From an uncultured Lachnospiraceae bacterium (GTDB taxonomy: Bacteria > Bacillota > Clostridia > Lachnospirales > Lachnospiraceae): a stretch of 5,853 bases of DNA. The translations under genes were made by a program, and so were the position numbers. Below, in pieces: positions 1-5,853 of this stretch; the first letter of the stretch is position 1, and each line of letters starts with the position of its first letter. The stretch spans positions 1 through 5,853 of the forward strand of contig CADBOW010000176.1 in the NCBI GenBank assembly GCA_902796375.1. The letters run 5' to 3'. The notes beneath the pieces were generated by a model. The model did no database searches. It was not told where the DNA came from and saw nothing but the letters and a program-made list of their open reading frames with translations.

Positions 1-486
1 AAGCAGGAGGCGGATGTGATCATCACCACGGGTGGCGTGTCCGTGGGCGTGAAGGATCTTCTTCCGGAGGCATTGGAACGGATCGGAGCCAGGCGGCTCT
101 TCTCCGGGGTGAATGTGCAGCCCGGGACTCCCACCATCGGCAGTATTTCGGATGATATACCCATCCTCAGTCTGTCGGGGAATCCCTATGCGGCATTGGT
201 GAATTTTGACCAGTATTTCTGGCCGGTGGCGGCGAAGCTGACCGGATGTGATGCATTTCTTCCGATCCGTGAGGAGGCGGTGCTGCGAAGTGAATATCCG
301 AAGAAAAACCGTCTTCGGAGAATGATCCGGGCGAAGGCAGAGAACGGCGAGGTGACACTTCCGGCGAAGAGTCATGCTTCTTCCGTGCTGAGCAATCTGT
401 CTGACTGCAACTGTTATATCGATCTTCCGGCGGGAAGACAGCTGCAGCCGGGAGACAGGGTGCAGATCCTTCGAATGCCGGAATGA
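1..486 (+). CDS. moeA: Molybdopterin molybdenumtransferase MoeA, C-terminal part (5' end outside window)
   Basis: The frame is open from the first base and gives the last 161 residues of MoeA, the cytoplasmic enzyme that uses adenylylated molybdopterin and molybdate to make Mo-molybdopterin. Seen directly: the MoCF-fold motif TTGGVSVG (residues 9-16 of the fragment), then QPGTPT (40-45) and SGNPYAALVNF (59-69), equivalents of the GKP and PGNP segments of the E. coli enzyme. From about residue 85 follows the small MoeA C-terminal beta domain, with HASSVLSNL and a closing PGDRVQI. The SGNPYA and PGTPT variants resemble clostridial MoeA proteins as I remember them. Domains I and II and the start codon lie upstream. 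No terminator is visible after the stop, and the next gene begins 76 bases later, so co-transcription is possible. A standalone molybdopterin-binding MogA/CinA-like protein is less likely because the C-terminal MoeA domain is present. Confidence 0.93.
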   Translation, partial: KQEADVIITTGGVSVGVKDLLPEALERIGARRLFSGVNVQPGTPTIGSISDDIPILSLSGNPYAALVNFDQYFWPVAAKLTGCDAFLPIREEAVLRSEYPKKNRLRRMIRAKAENGEVTLPAKSHASSVLSNLSDCNCYIDLPAGRQLQPGDRVQILRMPE

Positions 487-547
487 ACGGAAAGACCATG
501 ACAGGACTGATCCGCGTCCGGTGTGGAACGGGAAATCAGGACAAGGG

Positions 548-553
548 AAAGGA
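548..553 (+). promoter_or_regulatory. Ribosome binding site deciding the protease start
   Basis: AAAGGA lies nine bases before the ATG at 563, inside a longer purine run (543-553). The upstream in-frame GTG at 521 has no comparable purine-rich site and would put 14 extra polar residues before the signal peptide. This supports 563 as the translation start. Confidence 0.7.
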
Positions 554-562
554 CAGCTACGA

Positions 563-3500
563 ATGGGTAACGGGAGAAATAAGATAAAATGGCGAAGAGG
601 CCTGGCATTTCTGCTGAGCCTTCTTCTGGTGTTCGGATTTACTCCGGAGCTTCCAACCGTGTATGCGGCCATGGATGGCAATCCTGCAGGCTCGCCTGAG
701 AGCACCATGGAGAGCACTGTTCAGAACGCTGTGGAAAAGCCTGTGGATCCGGCATCGGAAAGCTCTGCAGATCCGTCGACGGAATGCGACTTCGTAAAGG
801 GAGAAGCATTGGTATGCTATAAACCCGCATCTCCGTCCGCTTCGGAAGCGTCGGTGATGCATGAGGCGGAGCAGACATTGGAGAAGGACCGTTCCGTGGA
901 TGATGCGGAAGCTCTGCTTATGGTGGATGGTGCGGAGATGGAAGTCGAAGCGGCGGAAATGATCCTGGCGGATGGTGATACCGGATCGCAGGATACCCAT
1001 GAGGCGGAGAATGCCGGTGGATCGCAGAATACCGACGAATCACAGAATACTAATGAATCGCAGGACACCGATGAATCGCAGGAGACCGACGAATCAAAGG
1101 AAGCCGGTGGATCGCAGGATATCAACGTGTCGGAGAATACCGATGAACAGAATGATGCCGACGGATCGGCGAATACGCCGGGAATGATCACTCTGGTCCA
1201 GTCGGATCATCTTACCACGGAAGAGCTGATCGAAGAACTGACGAAACGGGATGACGTGCTCTATGCAGAGCCGAATTATATCTTTGAAGCAAGCGATGTG
1301 TCCGATCAGGATGTTCTGACAGACCGGCAGTGGGAGAATTCCACTGCATACGGCATCGGGAATGATCAGTGGAATACCTTTGACGGGGATGTTCCGAGTC
1401 CCGCAGTGGATACCTCGAAGCAGGTGGTTGCCATTCTGGATACGGGGATCGACTATACCCATGAGGATCTGAAGAAAGCTGTCTGGGCGGACGGAGACAG
1501 GTATCCGGCACTGACGGCAATGGGCGGCGGAAAATATGGATATAACGGAGTTCTTACCACGGTTGACGGAGATCCCTATACTTCCTCCGATCCCATGGAT
1601 GATCAGGGACATGGAACCCATGTGGCCGGGATCGTGGCTGCCGAGTGGAACGGATACGGGACCAGCGGAGTAACCTCCGGTGCCAGAGTCATGGCGGTGA
1701 AGATCGGTGATGATGAGGGCACCTTTCCGCTGGATGCCATGATCCGCGGCTTCCGCTATGTGATCGCGGCGAAGAAGGCCGGAGTGAATATCGTGGTGAC
1801 GAATAATTCCTATACCGGAACGGTGGAATCCTATTCGGAAATGCTGGTCCTCCGGGAAGCGCATGATGAAGGAATCGTAAATGTATTTGCGGCTGCCAAT
1901 AATGGAAAGGATATGAATACTGCCAATGTGAACAGCAGCCTGCGGGGCTCTGTTCCGGGAAGTATGGTGGTAGGCAGCTCCAACAGGGACGGAGCGAAAT
2001 CCTCCTTCAGCAATTACGGAAGCAGGGAGGTGGCTGTATTTGCGCCGGGAGAGGATATCTGGTCCACGGCACCTATGGGAACCGGAGCGACTACCGTGAA
2101 TTCTCCCGTATTAACGGCAGGCGGAGTGACGTATGCTGTGGATTTCAGTGATATGGATACTCCGGAGGATGCGATCTTCGATCTGCAGGGAGAGGGGGTT
2201 CAGAAGACCATCGAATCCGCAGCGGATGGAAAGCATGTGCTTCGACTTACCTCCGGGGAAGAGGAACCGGACAGCATCGATGTTACTTCAAAGGAACTCC
2301 CGGATATTTCCGGCTGTAAGGCAGGATTCCTTCGTGTGTATTCGGATCGGATTCTGACCTTGGGCCTGGAAATAACACAGATGGATTCTGAGGGAGAGGA
2401 AATCATTATCCTCAGCAAATCCTATGACCTGGAGAAGGGATACAGCGATATCGGTTTCCGGTATGACGGCGGAACGGATGTCAGGAAAAATGTCCGGTTG
2501 ATGTTTCAGTTCTCCGTGATCGATCCGGAGGCGGAACAGCTTCTTTCCAGCGTGGACATTTCCATGCTCCGTCTTAACACGGCGTCCTCGAATTATAAAA
2601 TCCTCAGCGGAACCTCCATGGCCGCTCCGATGGTATCCGGCGGTGTCGCGGTTCTGGCGGCTGCCTATCCGGAGGATTCTCCGGAAAAGCTGGTGGCAAG
2701 GGTCACCGGAAGCGTTCTGCCCGTGGCTTCGCTGAAGGATAAATGCATTTCCGGCGGAATCTTCCGGCTGGATCGGGCACTGGCCGGAAATACGGTTCCG
2801 GTTCCCATGAAGGCGGAGGTGACGGGGACGACATTTACCCTGACCGGTTTCTTCTTCGGAGGCTCCGGGGGGACGGTGAAGGTGGGGGGAACGGCCTGCT
2901 CTGTCACGTCATGGTCAGATACGAAGATCACGGCAAAGCTGCCAAATGGATATACTGCAGGAGAGAAGCTGGTGGAGGTGACCTCCGGGAAAGGTACCGG
3001 CCGCCGGTATCTGCGAATGGGATCCCAGAGCAATCTGTATTCCAGACTGCCCCTGCCGGGAAGTACGTTCTCGTCGGATGGGGAATATGTGATCTCGGAG
3101 GAGGCCAGAAAGAAATACTCTGATTTCTACGGCGGTGACCCGGGAGGAATGGTTGGCCTGAACGGATACCTGTACACACTGCACGGGAGTGTGGAAACGG
3201 GTACCACCGTGTATCGGTACAGGATCAGTAAAAAGACCTGGGAGAGAGTCTGCTCCGCAAAGGAATATCTTCCGGTGGGCGGGGTCTGTACCTGGAACGG
3301 GAAGATCCTTTTCGTGGCATCCAGAGATTCCGAGGAGAAGGCAGCCATAGGACTGCTGGACCCGGAGAAAAAGAAGATCAGCTGGACGGTCTATCAGAAG
3401 AATGCCTATGAGGAAGATGTTCAGATGATCAATAACGGATTCGGAATCTATCTGATCGGGGGATCGAAGGGTGTCAATCTGGGGGGAGGAACCACGGAAC

Positions 3501-4978
3501 CGCATCTGAGGATCCGTCAGCTGAACCCATCCACCATGAAGGTGACGGAGCTGGAGGGGCTTGGACATTCAAATGCAGATCCGGTTCTGGGCTGCGATGA
3601 TACCGGACTGATCTACGCCTGCGAATGCTCGAAGATCAGTGATCCCGGTTTTATTGAGATTTCATCCCTGTCCATTCAGGGAAAGGAGTCATCCTTCACT
3701 GTACTGGCGGAGGGGGATTCTCTGTTCCCGAAGCTGGTGAAGGATTCCGCTGTATCAGGAGCCGGAGTGGTTACGAAGAAGGGGATCCTTCTGACGGGAC
3801 TTCCGGAGGTGGATGCAACAGGGGCGGTTATCGCAGATACCTACATGGTCAGCCTGGATGGAAGCAAGAGCAAAAAGCAGTCGAAGGTGATGAGCTTCCG
3901 GCCCGCATTTCTCCTCTGCTCTACAGGATATCAGGGGATGGCTTATTTTATGGGTGCAACAAACGCTGAGTCGGATCAGCTTGTGTTTGCCGGGATCGAG
4001 GCGGATACCTATGAAACCTACGGAGAAAAGAGCTATTGCAGTGAGTGGGTGAACGGGATCCGGTACGGCGCCGACGGTTTCCGGAAACTGACACGTCCCT
4101 ATCGGGCGTCCTGGAAGACCGGTTCCAAGGGAACCCGTTATAAGGATACCAGCGGATGGTATCCCAGGAAGGCATGGCAGAAGATCGATGGCTGCTGGTA
4201 TTATTTTGATTCCGACGGGTGGATGGAGTGTTGCGCCTATCGGGACGGCTATTATGTGGCGAAGAGCGGAAAAAGGGCGAAAAAAGCAACAGGCAGCTGG
4301 GTGACCAACAAGACCGGGAAGAGATATAAGATCGCAGGAAAAGGATATATCAAAAACTGCTGGGTAAAGATCGACGGGAAAACATATTATTTCAATGCGA
4401 AGGGATATGTGGAAACGGATTCTTACCGGAAAGGATACCGGATCACCAAGGCAGGCGTCCGGGCAGCAAAGGCAACCGGAAAGTGGAAGACCACAAAGAA
4501 CGGAAAACGGTATGCCGTATCCGGTGCATATCTGAAGAAGCGCTGGATGCTGATCGACAATAAATGGTATTATTTCAACGAGGACGGATATGCGGAAACA
4601 AACGCATATCGGAGCGGGTATCATCTGTCTGCCAACGGGGTCTGCTCTCCTTCGAAGGTCGGTAAATGGATGCAGAATTCCAAAGGCTGGTGGTACAAGC
4701 TGGCCGGCGGATCCTATCTGAAGAGCAGGTGGGCCATGATCAACGGGAAATGGTACTACTTTGATTCCAAGGGCTATATGGTTACCCACGCCTGGGTCAA
4801 GGGTCGCTGGCTGAGTAAAAACGGTGCCTGGATCTATCAGCCCACGGGAAGCTGGAAGAAGGATTCGAAGGGCTGGCGGTATGGCGATACCTCCGGGTGG
4901 TATGCGAAGAATAAAACCTACAGGATCGATGGAAAGGTCTATCGGTTCAATGCAGCAGGCTATTGTGAAAATCGTTGA
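563..4978 (+). CDS. Secreted multidomain subtilisin-like (S8) serine protease with IPT, kelch-like and cell-wall-binding repeat domains
   Basis: Predicted exported, wall-attached endopeptidase of 1471 aa. Residues 1-36 are a signal peptide: a KWRR-type basic region, the core LAFLLSLLLVFGF, and a likely cleavage after VYA or VYAA. Residues 76-242 look like an I9-type propeptide ending in YAEPNYIFE, with an acidic hexapeptide repeat inside it (142-207). The S8 domain follows: Asp293 in ILDTGID, His350 in GHGTHVAG, oxyanion Asn447 in AAANNG, and Ser685 in SGTSMAAP, so all catalytic residues are present. About 170 extra residues (505-675) sit between APGEDIWSTAP and the serine motif. Next come an IPT/TIG-like Ig domain (about 748-817), a probable kelch-like beta-propeller (about 820-1160) and five wall-binding repeats (1182-1471). 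No LPxTG motif or C-terminal membrane anchor is seen, so the repeats probably hold it to the envelope. Start 563 is preferred over GTG 521 because of the ribosome site and signal peptide position. Protease and wall-binding calls are firm; propeller and substrate are uncertain. Confidence 0.92.
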   Translation: MGNGRNKIKWRRGLAFLLSLLLVFGFTPELPTVYAAMDGNPAGSPESTMESTVQNAVEKPVDPASESSADPSTECDFVKGEALVCYKPASPSASEASVMHEAEQTLEKDRSVDDAEALLMVDGAEMEVEAAEMILADGDTGSQDTHEAENAGGSQNTDESQNTNESQDTDESQETDESKEAGGSQDINVSENTDEQNDADGSANTPGMITLVQSDHLTTEELIEELTKRDDVLYAEPNYIFEASDVSDQDVLTDRQWENSTAYGIGNDQWNTFDGDVPSPAVDTSKQVVAILDTGIDYTHEDLKKAVWADGDRYPALTAMGGGKYGYNGVLTTVDGDPYTSSDPMDDQGHGTHVAGIVAAEWNGYGTSGVTSGARVMAVKIGDDEGTFPLDAMIRGFRYVIAAKKAGVNIVVTNNSYTGTVESYSEMLVLREAHDEGIVNVFAAANNGKDMNTANVNSSLRGSVPGSMVVGSSNRDGAKSSFSNYGSREVAVFAPGEDIWSTAPMGTGATTVNSPVLTAGGVTYAVDFSDMDTPEDAIFDLQGEGVQKTIESAADGKHVLRLTSGEEEPDSIDVTSKELPDISGCKAGFLRVYSDRILTLGLEITQMDSEGEEIIILSKSYDLEKGYSDIGFRYDGGTDVRKNVRLMFQFSVIDPEAEQLLSSVDISMLRLNTASSNYKILSGTSMAAPMVSGGVAVLAAAYPEDSPEKLVARVTGSVLPVASLKDKCISGGIFRLDRALAGNTVPVPMKAEVTGTTFTLTGFFFGGSGGTVKVGGTACSVTSWSDTKITAKLPNGYTAGEKLVEVTSGKGTGRRYLRMGSQSNLYSRLPLPGSTFSSDGEYVISEEARKKYSDFYGGDPGGMVGLNGYLYTLHGSVETGTTVYRYRISKKTWERVCSAKEYLPVGGVCTWNGKILFVASRDSEEKAAIGLLDPEKKKISWTVYQKNAYEEDVQMINNGFGIYLIGGSKGVNLGGGTTEPHLRIRQLNPSTMKVTELEGLGHSNADPVLGCDDTGLIYACECSKISDPGFIEISSLSIQGKESSFTVLAEGDSLFPKLVKDSAVSGAGVVTKKGILLTGLPEVDATGAVIADTYMVSLDGSKSKKQSKVMSFRPAFLLCSTGYQGMAYFMGATNAESDQLVFAGIEADTYETYGEKSYCSEWVNGIRYGADGFRKLTRPYRASWKTGSKGTRYKDTSGWYPRKAWQKIDGCWYYFDSDGWMECCAYRDGYYVAKSGKRAKKATGSWVTNKTGKRYKIAGKGYIKNCWVKIDGKTYYFNAKGYVETDSYRKGYRITKAGVRAAKATGKWKTTKNGKRYAVSGAYLKKRWMLIDNKWYYFNEDGYAETNAYRSGYHLSANGVCSPSKVGKWMQNSKGWWYKLAGGSYLKSRWAMINGKWYYFDSKGYMVTHAWVKGRWLSKNGAWIYQPTGSWKKDSKGWRYGDTSGWYAKNKTYRIDGKVYRFNAAGYCENR
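986..1183 (+). repeat. Eleven tandem 18-bp units encoding acidic hexapeptides in the protease propeptide
   Basis: Eleven contiguous in-frame 18-bp units encode hexapeptides. In order they are SQDTHE, AENAGG, SQNTDE, SQNTNE, SQDTDE, SQETDE, SKEAGG, SQDINV, SENTDE, QNDADG and SANTPG. The core DNA consensus is close to TCGCAGRAYACCGAYGAA. Central units (1022-1093) are the most alike; outer units have drifted, as expected if the array grew by tandem duplication and then diverged. The GG-ending units lie five units apart (1004 and 1094), hinting at a 90-bp higher-order duplication. The peptide is rich in Ser, Gln, Asn, Asp, Glu and Thr and should be disordered and negatively charged. Confidence 0.9.
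2075..2587 (+). other. Large insertion inside the S8 catalytic domain, before the catalytic Ser
   Basis: In ordinary subtilisins the APG segment and the GTSMA(A/T)P serine motif are separated by roughly 15-20 residues. Here residues 505-675 lie between them, making the His350-Ser685 distance 335 residues against 157 in subtilisin BPN'. The insert shows alternating hydrophobic/polar strands, such as HVLRLTS, GFLRVYSD, LTLGLEI, VRLMFQF and VDISMLRL, which suggests a beta-sandwich or jelly-roll. CspB-type clostridial proteases also carry a jelly-roll inside the S8 domain; homology to that domain is only inferred. Confidence 0.7.
4106..4975 (+). repeat. Five choline-binding-type cell-wall-binding repeat units at the protease C-terminus
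   Basis: Units begin at 4106, 4289, 4475, 4658 and 4844, a spacing of 183, 186, 183 and 186 bases (61 or 62 codons). Each has a G-S/K-W opening, a K-G-x-x-Y strand, and an I-[DN]-[GN]-x-x-Y-x-F hairpin such as KIDGKTYYFNAKGY or MINGKWYYFDSKGY, the signature of CW_binding_1/choline-binding modules. The fifth unit is shorter and ends the protein with DTSGWYAKN, RIDGKVYRFN and GYCENR, a probable capping unit. The wall ligand (choline or another teichoic-acid group) cannot be told from sequence. Confidence 0.88.
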
Positions 4979-5014
4979 TCCCGAAACCTGTACCGCAGGA
5001 GATCAGGTGACGAA

Positions 5015-5020
5015 AGAAGG
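5015..5020 (+). promoter_or_regulatory. Ribosome binding site of the GNAT gene
   Basis: AGAAGG sits eight bases before the ATG at 5029. A nearer ATG at 5021 is in another frame and stops after three codons, so 5029 is the credible start. Confidence 0.7.
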
Positions 5021-5028
5021 ATGAAGAG

Positions 5029-5523
5029 ATGAAGCTGGATCAGAAGATCATACTTGCAACGGAACAGGACCGGGAGGAGATCCTGAAGCTGTATCAGGAA
5101 CAGAAGGGGAGAGAATTCTGTCCCTGGACAGAAGAGTATCCCGGAAATGAAACCATCGATTTTGACCTTTCCAGAGATGCGCTGTATGTTATGAAACAGG
5201 AGGGGAAGATCGTGGCCGCGATCTCTCTGGAGGAGGATCAGGAGGTGGAGAAGCTGTCCTGCTGGGATCCGGAGCTGGCCCCCGGCGGAGAGCTGGCACG
5301 GCTCGCGGTAACGCCGGCCATGCAGAATCAGGGGATCGGAAGGATCATGCTGCGATTCGGCATGGATGAATGGAAGAGACGCGGCTGCCGAAGCATCCAT
5401 TTCCTTGTGAACCGTTATAACGAGAAAGCCATACGTTCCTATGCCGTCTTCGGCTTCCGGGTGGTCGGCCAGTGCAGCATGTACGAGCAGGAATTCCTGT
5501 GCTACGAGATGGAACTGGATTGA
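5029..5523 (+). CDS. GNAT family N-acetyltransferase
   Basis: A complete 164-aa cytoplasmic protein, the normal length for a single GNAT domain, which moves an acetyl group from acetyl-CoA to an amine. Seen directly: motif A, with strand LARLAVTP (89-96) and the pyrophosphate loop QNQGIG (99-104) matching Q-x-x-G-x-G, followed by a helix through EWKRRGC. Motif B is visible as NRYNEKAIRSYAVFGFRVVG (128-147), where Asn131 and Tyr138 occupy the usual conserved positions. The first 30 residues (ATEQDREEILKLYQEQ) form the usual helix of the family's N-terminal half. The gene starts 50 bases after the protease stop with no terminator between them, so it may be read with the protease. It ends 118 bases before mobA, which has its own promoter. 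The acceptor substrate (protein, peptide, small amine or antibiotic) cannot be predicted, and nothing ties it to molybdenum cofactor synthesis. Confidence 0.9.
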   Translation: MKLDQKIILATEQDREEILKLYQEQKGREFCPWTEEYPGNETIDFDLSRDALYVMKQEGKIVAAISLEEDQEVEKLSCWDPELAPGGELARLAVTPAMQNQGIGRIMLRFGMDEWKRRGCRSIHFLVNRYNEKAIRSYAVFGFRVVGQCSMYEQEFLCYEMELD

Positions 5524-5546
5524 AGCTTATTCGGTGTAGCAAGTAT

Positions 5547-5575
5547 TTGGAAAAGACTGGGTTTTGTGTTAGAAT
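5547..5575 (+). promoter_or_regulatory. Sigma-A-type promoter with extended -10, upstream of mobA
   Basis: TTGGAA (5547-5552) and TAGAAT (5570-5575) are separated by exactly 17 bases, and TGT directly before the -10 box gives the TGn extended -10 element common in Firmicutes. The surrounding bases are AT-rich against a GC-rich background. The expected transcription start is near 5582, about 60 bases before the mobA ATG. Confidence 0.7.
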
Positions 5576-5577
5576 AT

Positions 5578-5623
5578 ATGTCGGGGTTCCGGGGACACAG
5601 CTCCGGATGCCCCGACATCTTTT
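5578..5623 (+). terminator. GC-rich hairpin with short T-run (probable intrinsic terminator of the upstream genes, or mobA leader hairpin)
   Basis: ATGTCGGGG (5578-5586) pairs perfectly with CCCCGACAT (5610-5618). A second stem, TCCGGGG (5588-5594) with CTCCGGA (5601-5607) including one G-T pair, closes a six-base loop. The stem is followed by CTTTTC, a short U-run typical of a modest rho-independent terminator. It lies downstream of the GNAT stop and just after the promoter, so it may end read-through from the protease-GNAT genes. The predicted start of the mobA transcript falls inside its 5' arm. Confidence 0.6.
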
Positions 5624-5627
5624 CTGT

Positions 5628-5634
5628 AAGAGAG
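5628..5634 (+). promoter_or_regulatory. Weak ribosome binding site of mobA
   Basis: AAGAGAG lies seven bases before the ATG at 5642. It is a partial match to the Shine-Dalgarno consensus, but no better upstream in-frame start exists and the MobA homology begins a few residues after this ATG. Confidence 0.5.
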
Positions 5635-5641
5635 CGAAAGT

Positions 5642-5853
5642 ATGGACCATACGAAGAGGAAGGCTCTGTCCGTCGGCATTCTGGCCGGAGGGAAAAGCAG
5701 CCGTATGGGGCAGAACAAGGCCCTGATGGAATTTCAGAATGAGACGATGATCGGAAGGATCTCACGGCAGTTTTCGGATTTCGGTGAGGTTCTTGTTTCT
5801 GCGTCTCAGAAAGGCCTCTACGAGACCGACGGGGTGCGTGTGGTTTATGATGA
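5642..5853 (+). CDS. mobA: Molybdenum cofactor guanylyltransferase MobA, N-terminal part (3' end outside window)
   Basis: The first 70 codons of a gene open to the right edge. MobA transfers GMP from GTP to Mo-molybdopterin in the cytoplasm, making the guanine dinucleotide form of the cofactor. Seen directly: after a short basic N-terminus comes SVGILAGGKSSRMGQNKAL (residues 10-28), the nucleotide-binding loop of the family (LAGGxSxRMGxDK), with Asn in place of the common Asp and the Lys kept. Then follow MEF and the Rossmann-like second strand EVLVSAS (49-55). The LAGG form favours MobA over the cytidylyltransferase MocA, which usually has LAAG and a G-x-P-K loop. The gene has its own promoter and leader hairpin and is one pathway step after the moeA fragment at the left edge. 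The C-terminal molybdopterin-binding part is not in the window, so MobA versus a related nucleotidyltransferase is judged on the N-terminus alone. Confidence 0.87.
   Translation, partial: MDHTKRKALSVGILAGGKSSRMGQNKALMEFQNETMIGRISRQFSDFGEVLVSASQKGLYETDGVRVVYD

Noticed and set aside
521..562. GTG at 521 as the protease start, adding 14 residues
   Set aside because: No ribosome site precedes it, the added residues are polar and push the signal peptide inward, and ATG 563 has a good AAAGGA site.
498..587. A 29-codon ORF (ATG 498 to TAA 587) in the gap after moeA, overlapping the start of the protease gene
   Set aside because: Purines lie only three bases from the ATG, the ORF overlaps the protease signal-peptide codons in another frame, and I recognise no family. 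It is most likely chance.
986..1183. Could the tandem repeats be a CRISPR array?
   Set aside because: The 18-bp units touch each other with no unique spacers, are not palindromic, and continue an in-frame coding sequence.
972..1191. Repetitive overlapping reading frames on both strands across the 18-bp repeats (Arg/Pro-rich on +, Ser/Cys-rich on -)
   Set aside because: Because the unit length is a multiple of three, all frames look repetitive and open. Only the frame inside the protease has a signal peptide, family motifs and a ribosome site.
1094..1864. Antisense open frame (256 codons) opposite the S8 catalytic domain
   Set aside because: The + strand here carries the catalytic Asp and His motifs; the antisense product is His/Ile-rich with no family features.
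2075..2587. The insert in the S8 domain as a PA (protease-associated) domain
   Set aside because: PA domains in S8 proteases normally sit well before the segment adjoining the serine motif, and I do not see PA-like motifs; a jelly-roll-like beta domain fits better.
3755..4789. Long antisense open frame (344 codons) opposite the propeller and wall-binding region
   Set aside because: It is a shadow of the + strand gene: no recognisable family, biased Pro/Ile/Cys/His content from the complement of repeat codons, and no ribosome site was noted.
4986..4998. Possible small hairpin (CCTG...CAGG) between the protease and GNAT genes as a terminator
   Set aside because: The stem is only four base pairs and no T-run follows, so it does not support termination.

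Overview
The window reads as a stretch of a Gram-positive Firmicutes chromosome, most likely a gut-type Clostridia/Lachnospiraceae bacterium. This is inferred from the moderately GC-rich codon use, the Shine-Dalgarno sites, the MoeA and MobA sequence style, and above all the C-terminal cell-wall-binding repeats ending in a DTSGWYAKN-type cap, which I associate with secreted proteins of that group. No search was run, so the genus is not assigned.

Layout, all genes on the + strand: (1) 1-486, the 3' end of moeA (molybdenum insertion into molybdopterin), cut by the left edge. (2) 563-4978, a very large secreted subtilisin-like serine protease (1471 aa from the preferred ATG). Its order is signal peptide, I9-like propeptide carrying an acidic hexapeptide repeat, S8 catalytic domain interrupted by about 170 extra residues just before the catalytic serine, IPT/TIG-like Ig domain, probable kelch-like beta-propeller, and five choline-binding-type cell-wall repeats. 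(3) 5029-5523, a GNAT N-acetyltransferase. (4) 5524-5641, a short intergenic stretch with a good sigma-A-type extended -10 promoter that runs directly into a strong GC-rich hairpin. (5) 5642-5853, the 5' end of mobA (molybdenum cofactor guanylyltransferase), cut by the right edge.

The flanks are consecutive steps of molybdenum cofactor synthesis: MoeA makes Mo-molybdopterin and MobA attaches GMP. The two genes between them have no evident link to that pathway. The protease and GNAT genes follow moeA with short gaps (76 and 50 bases) and no visible terminator or strong promoter, so read-through from moeA is plausible. mobA appears to have its own promoter. The simplest reading is a Moco gene group into which an exported protease and a GNAT gene have been placed. 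The most distinctive content is the protease architecture; no defence system, mobile element, CRISPR array or RNA gene was found.
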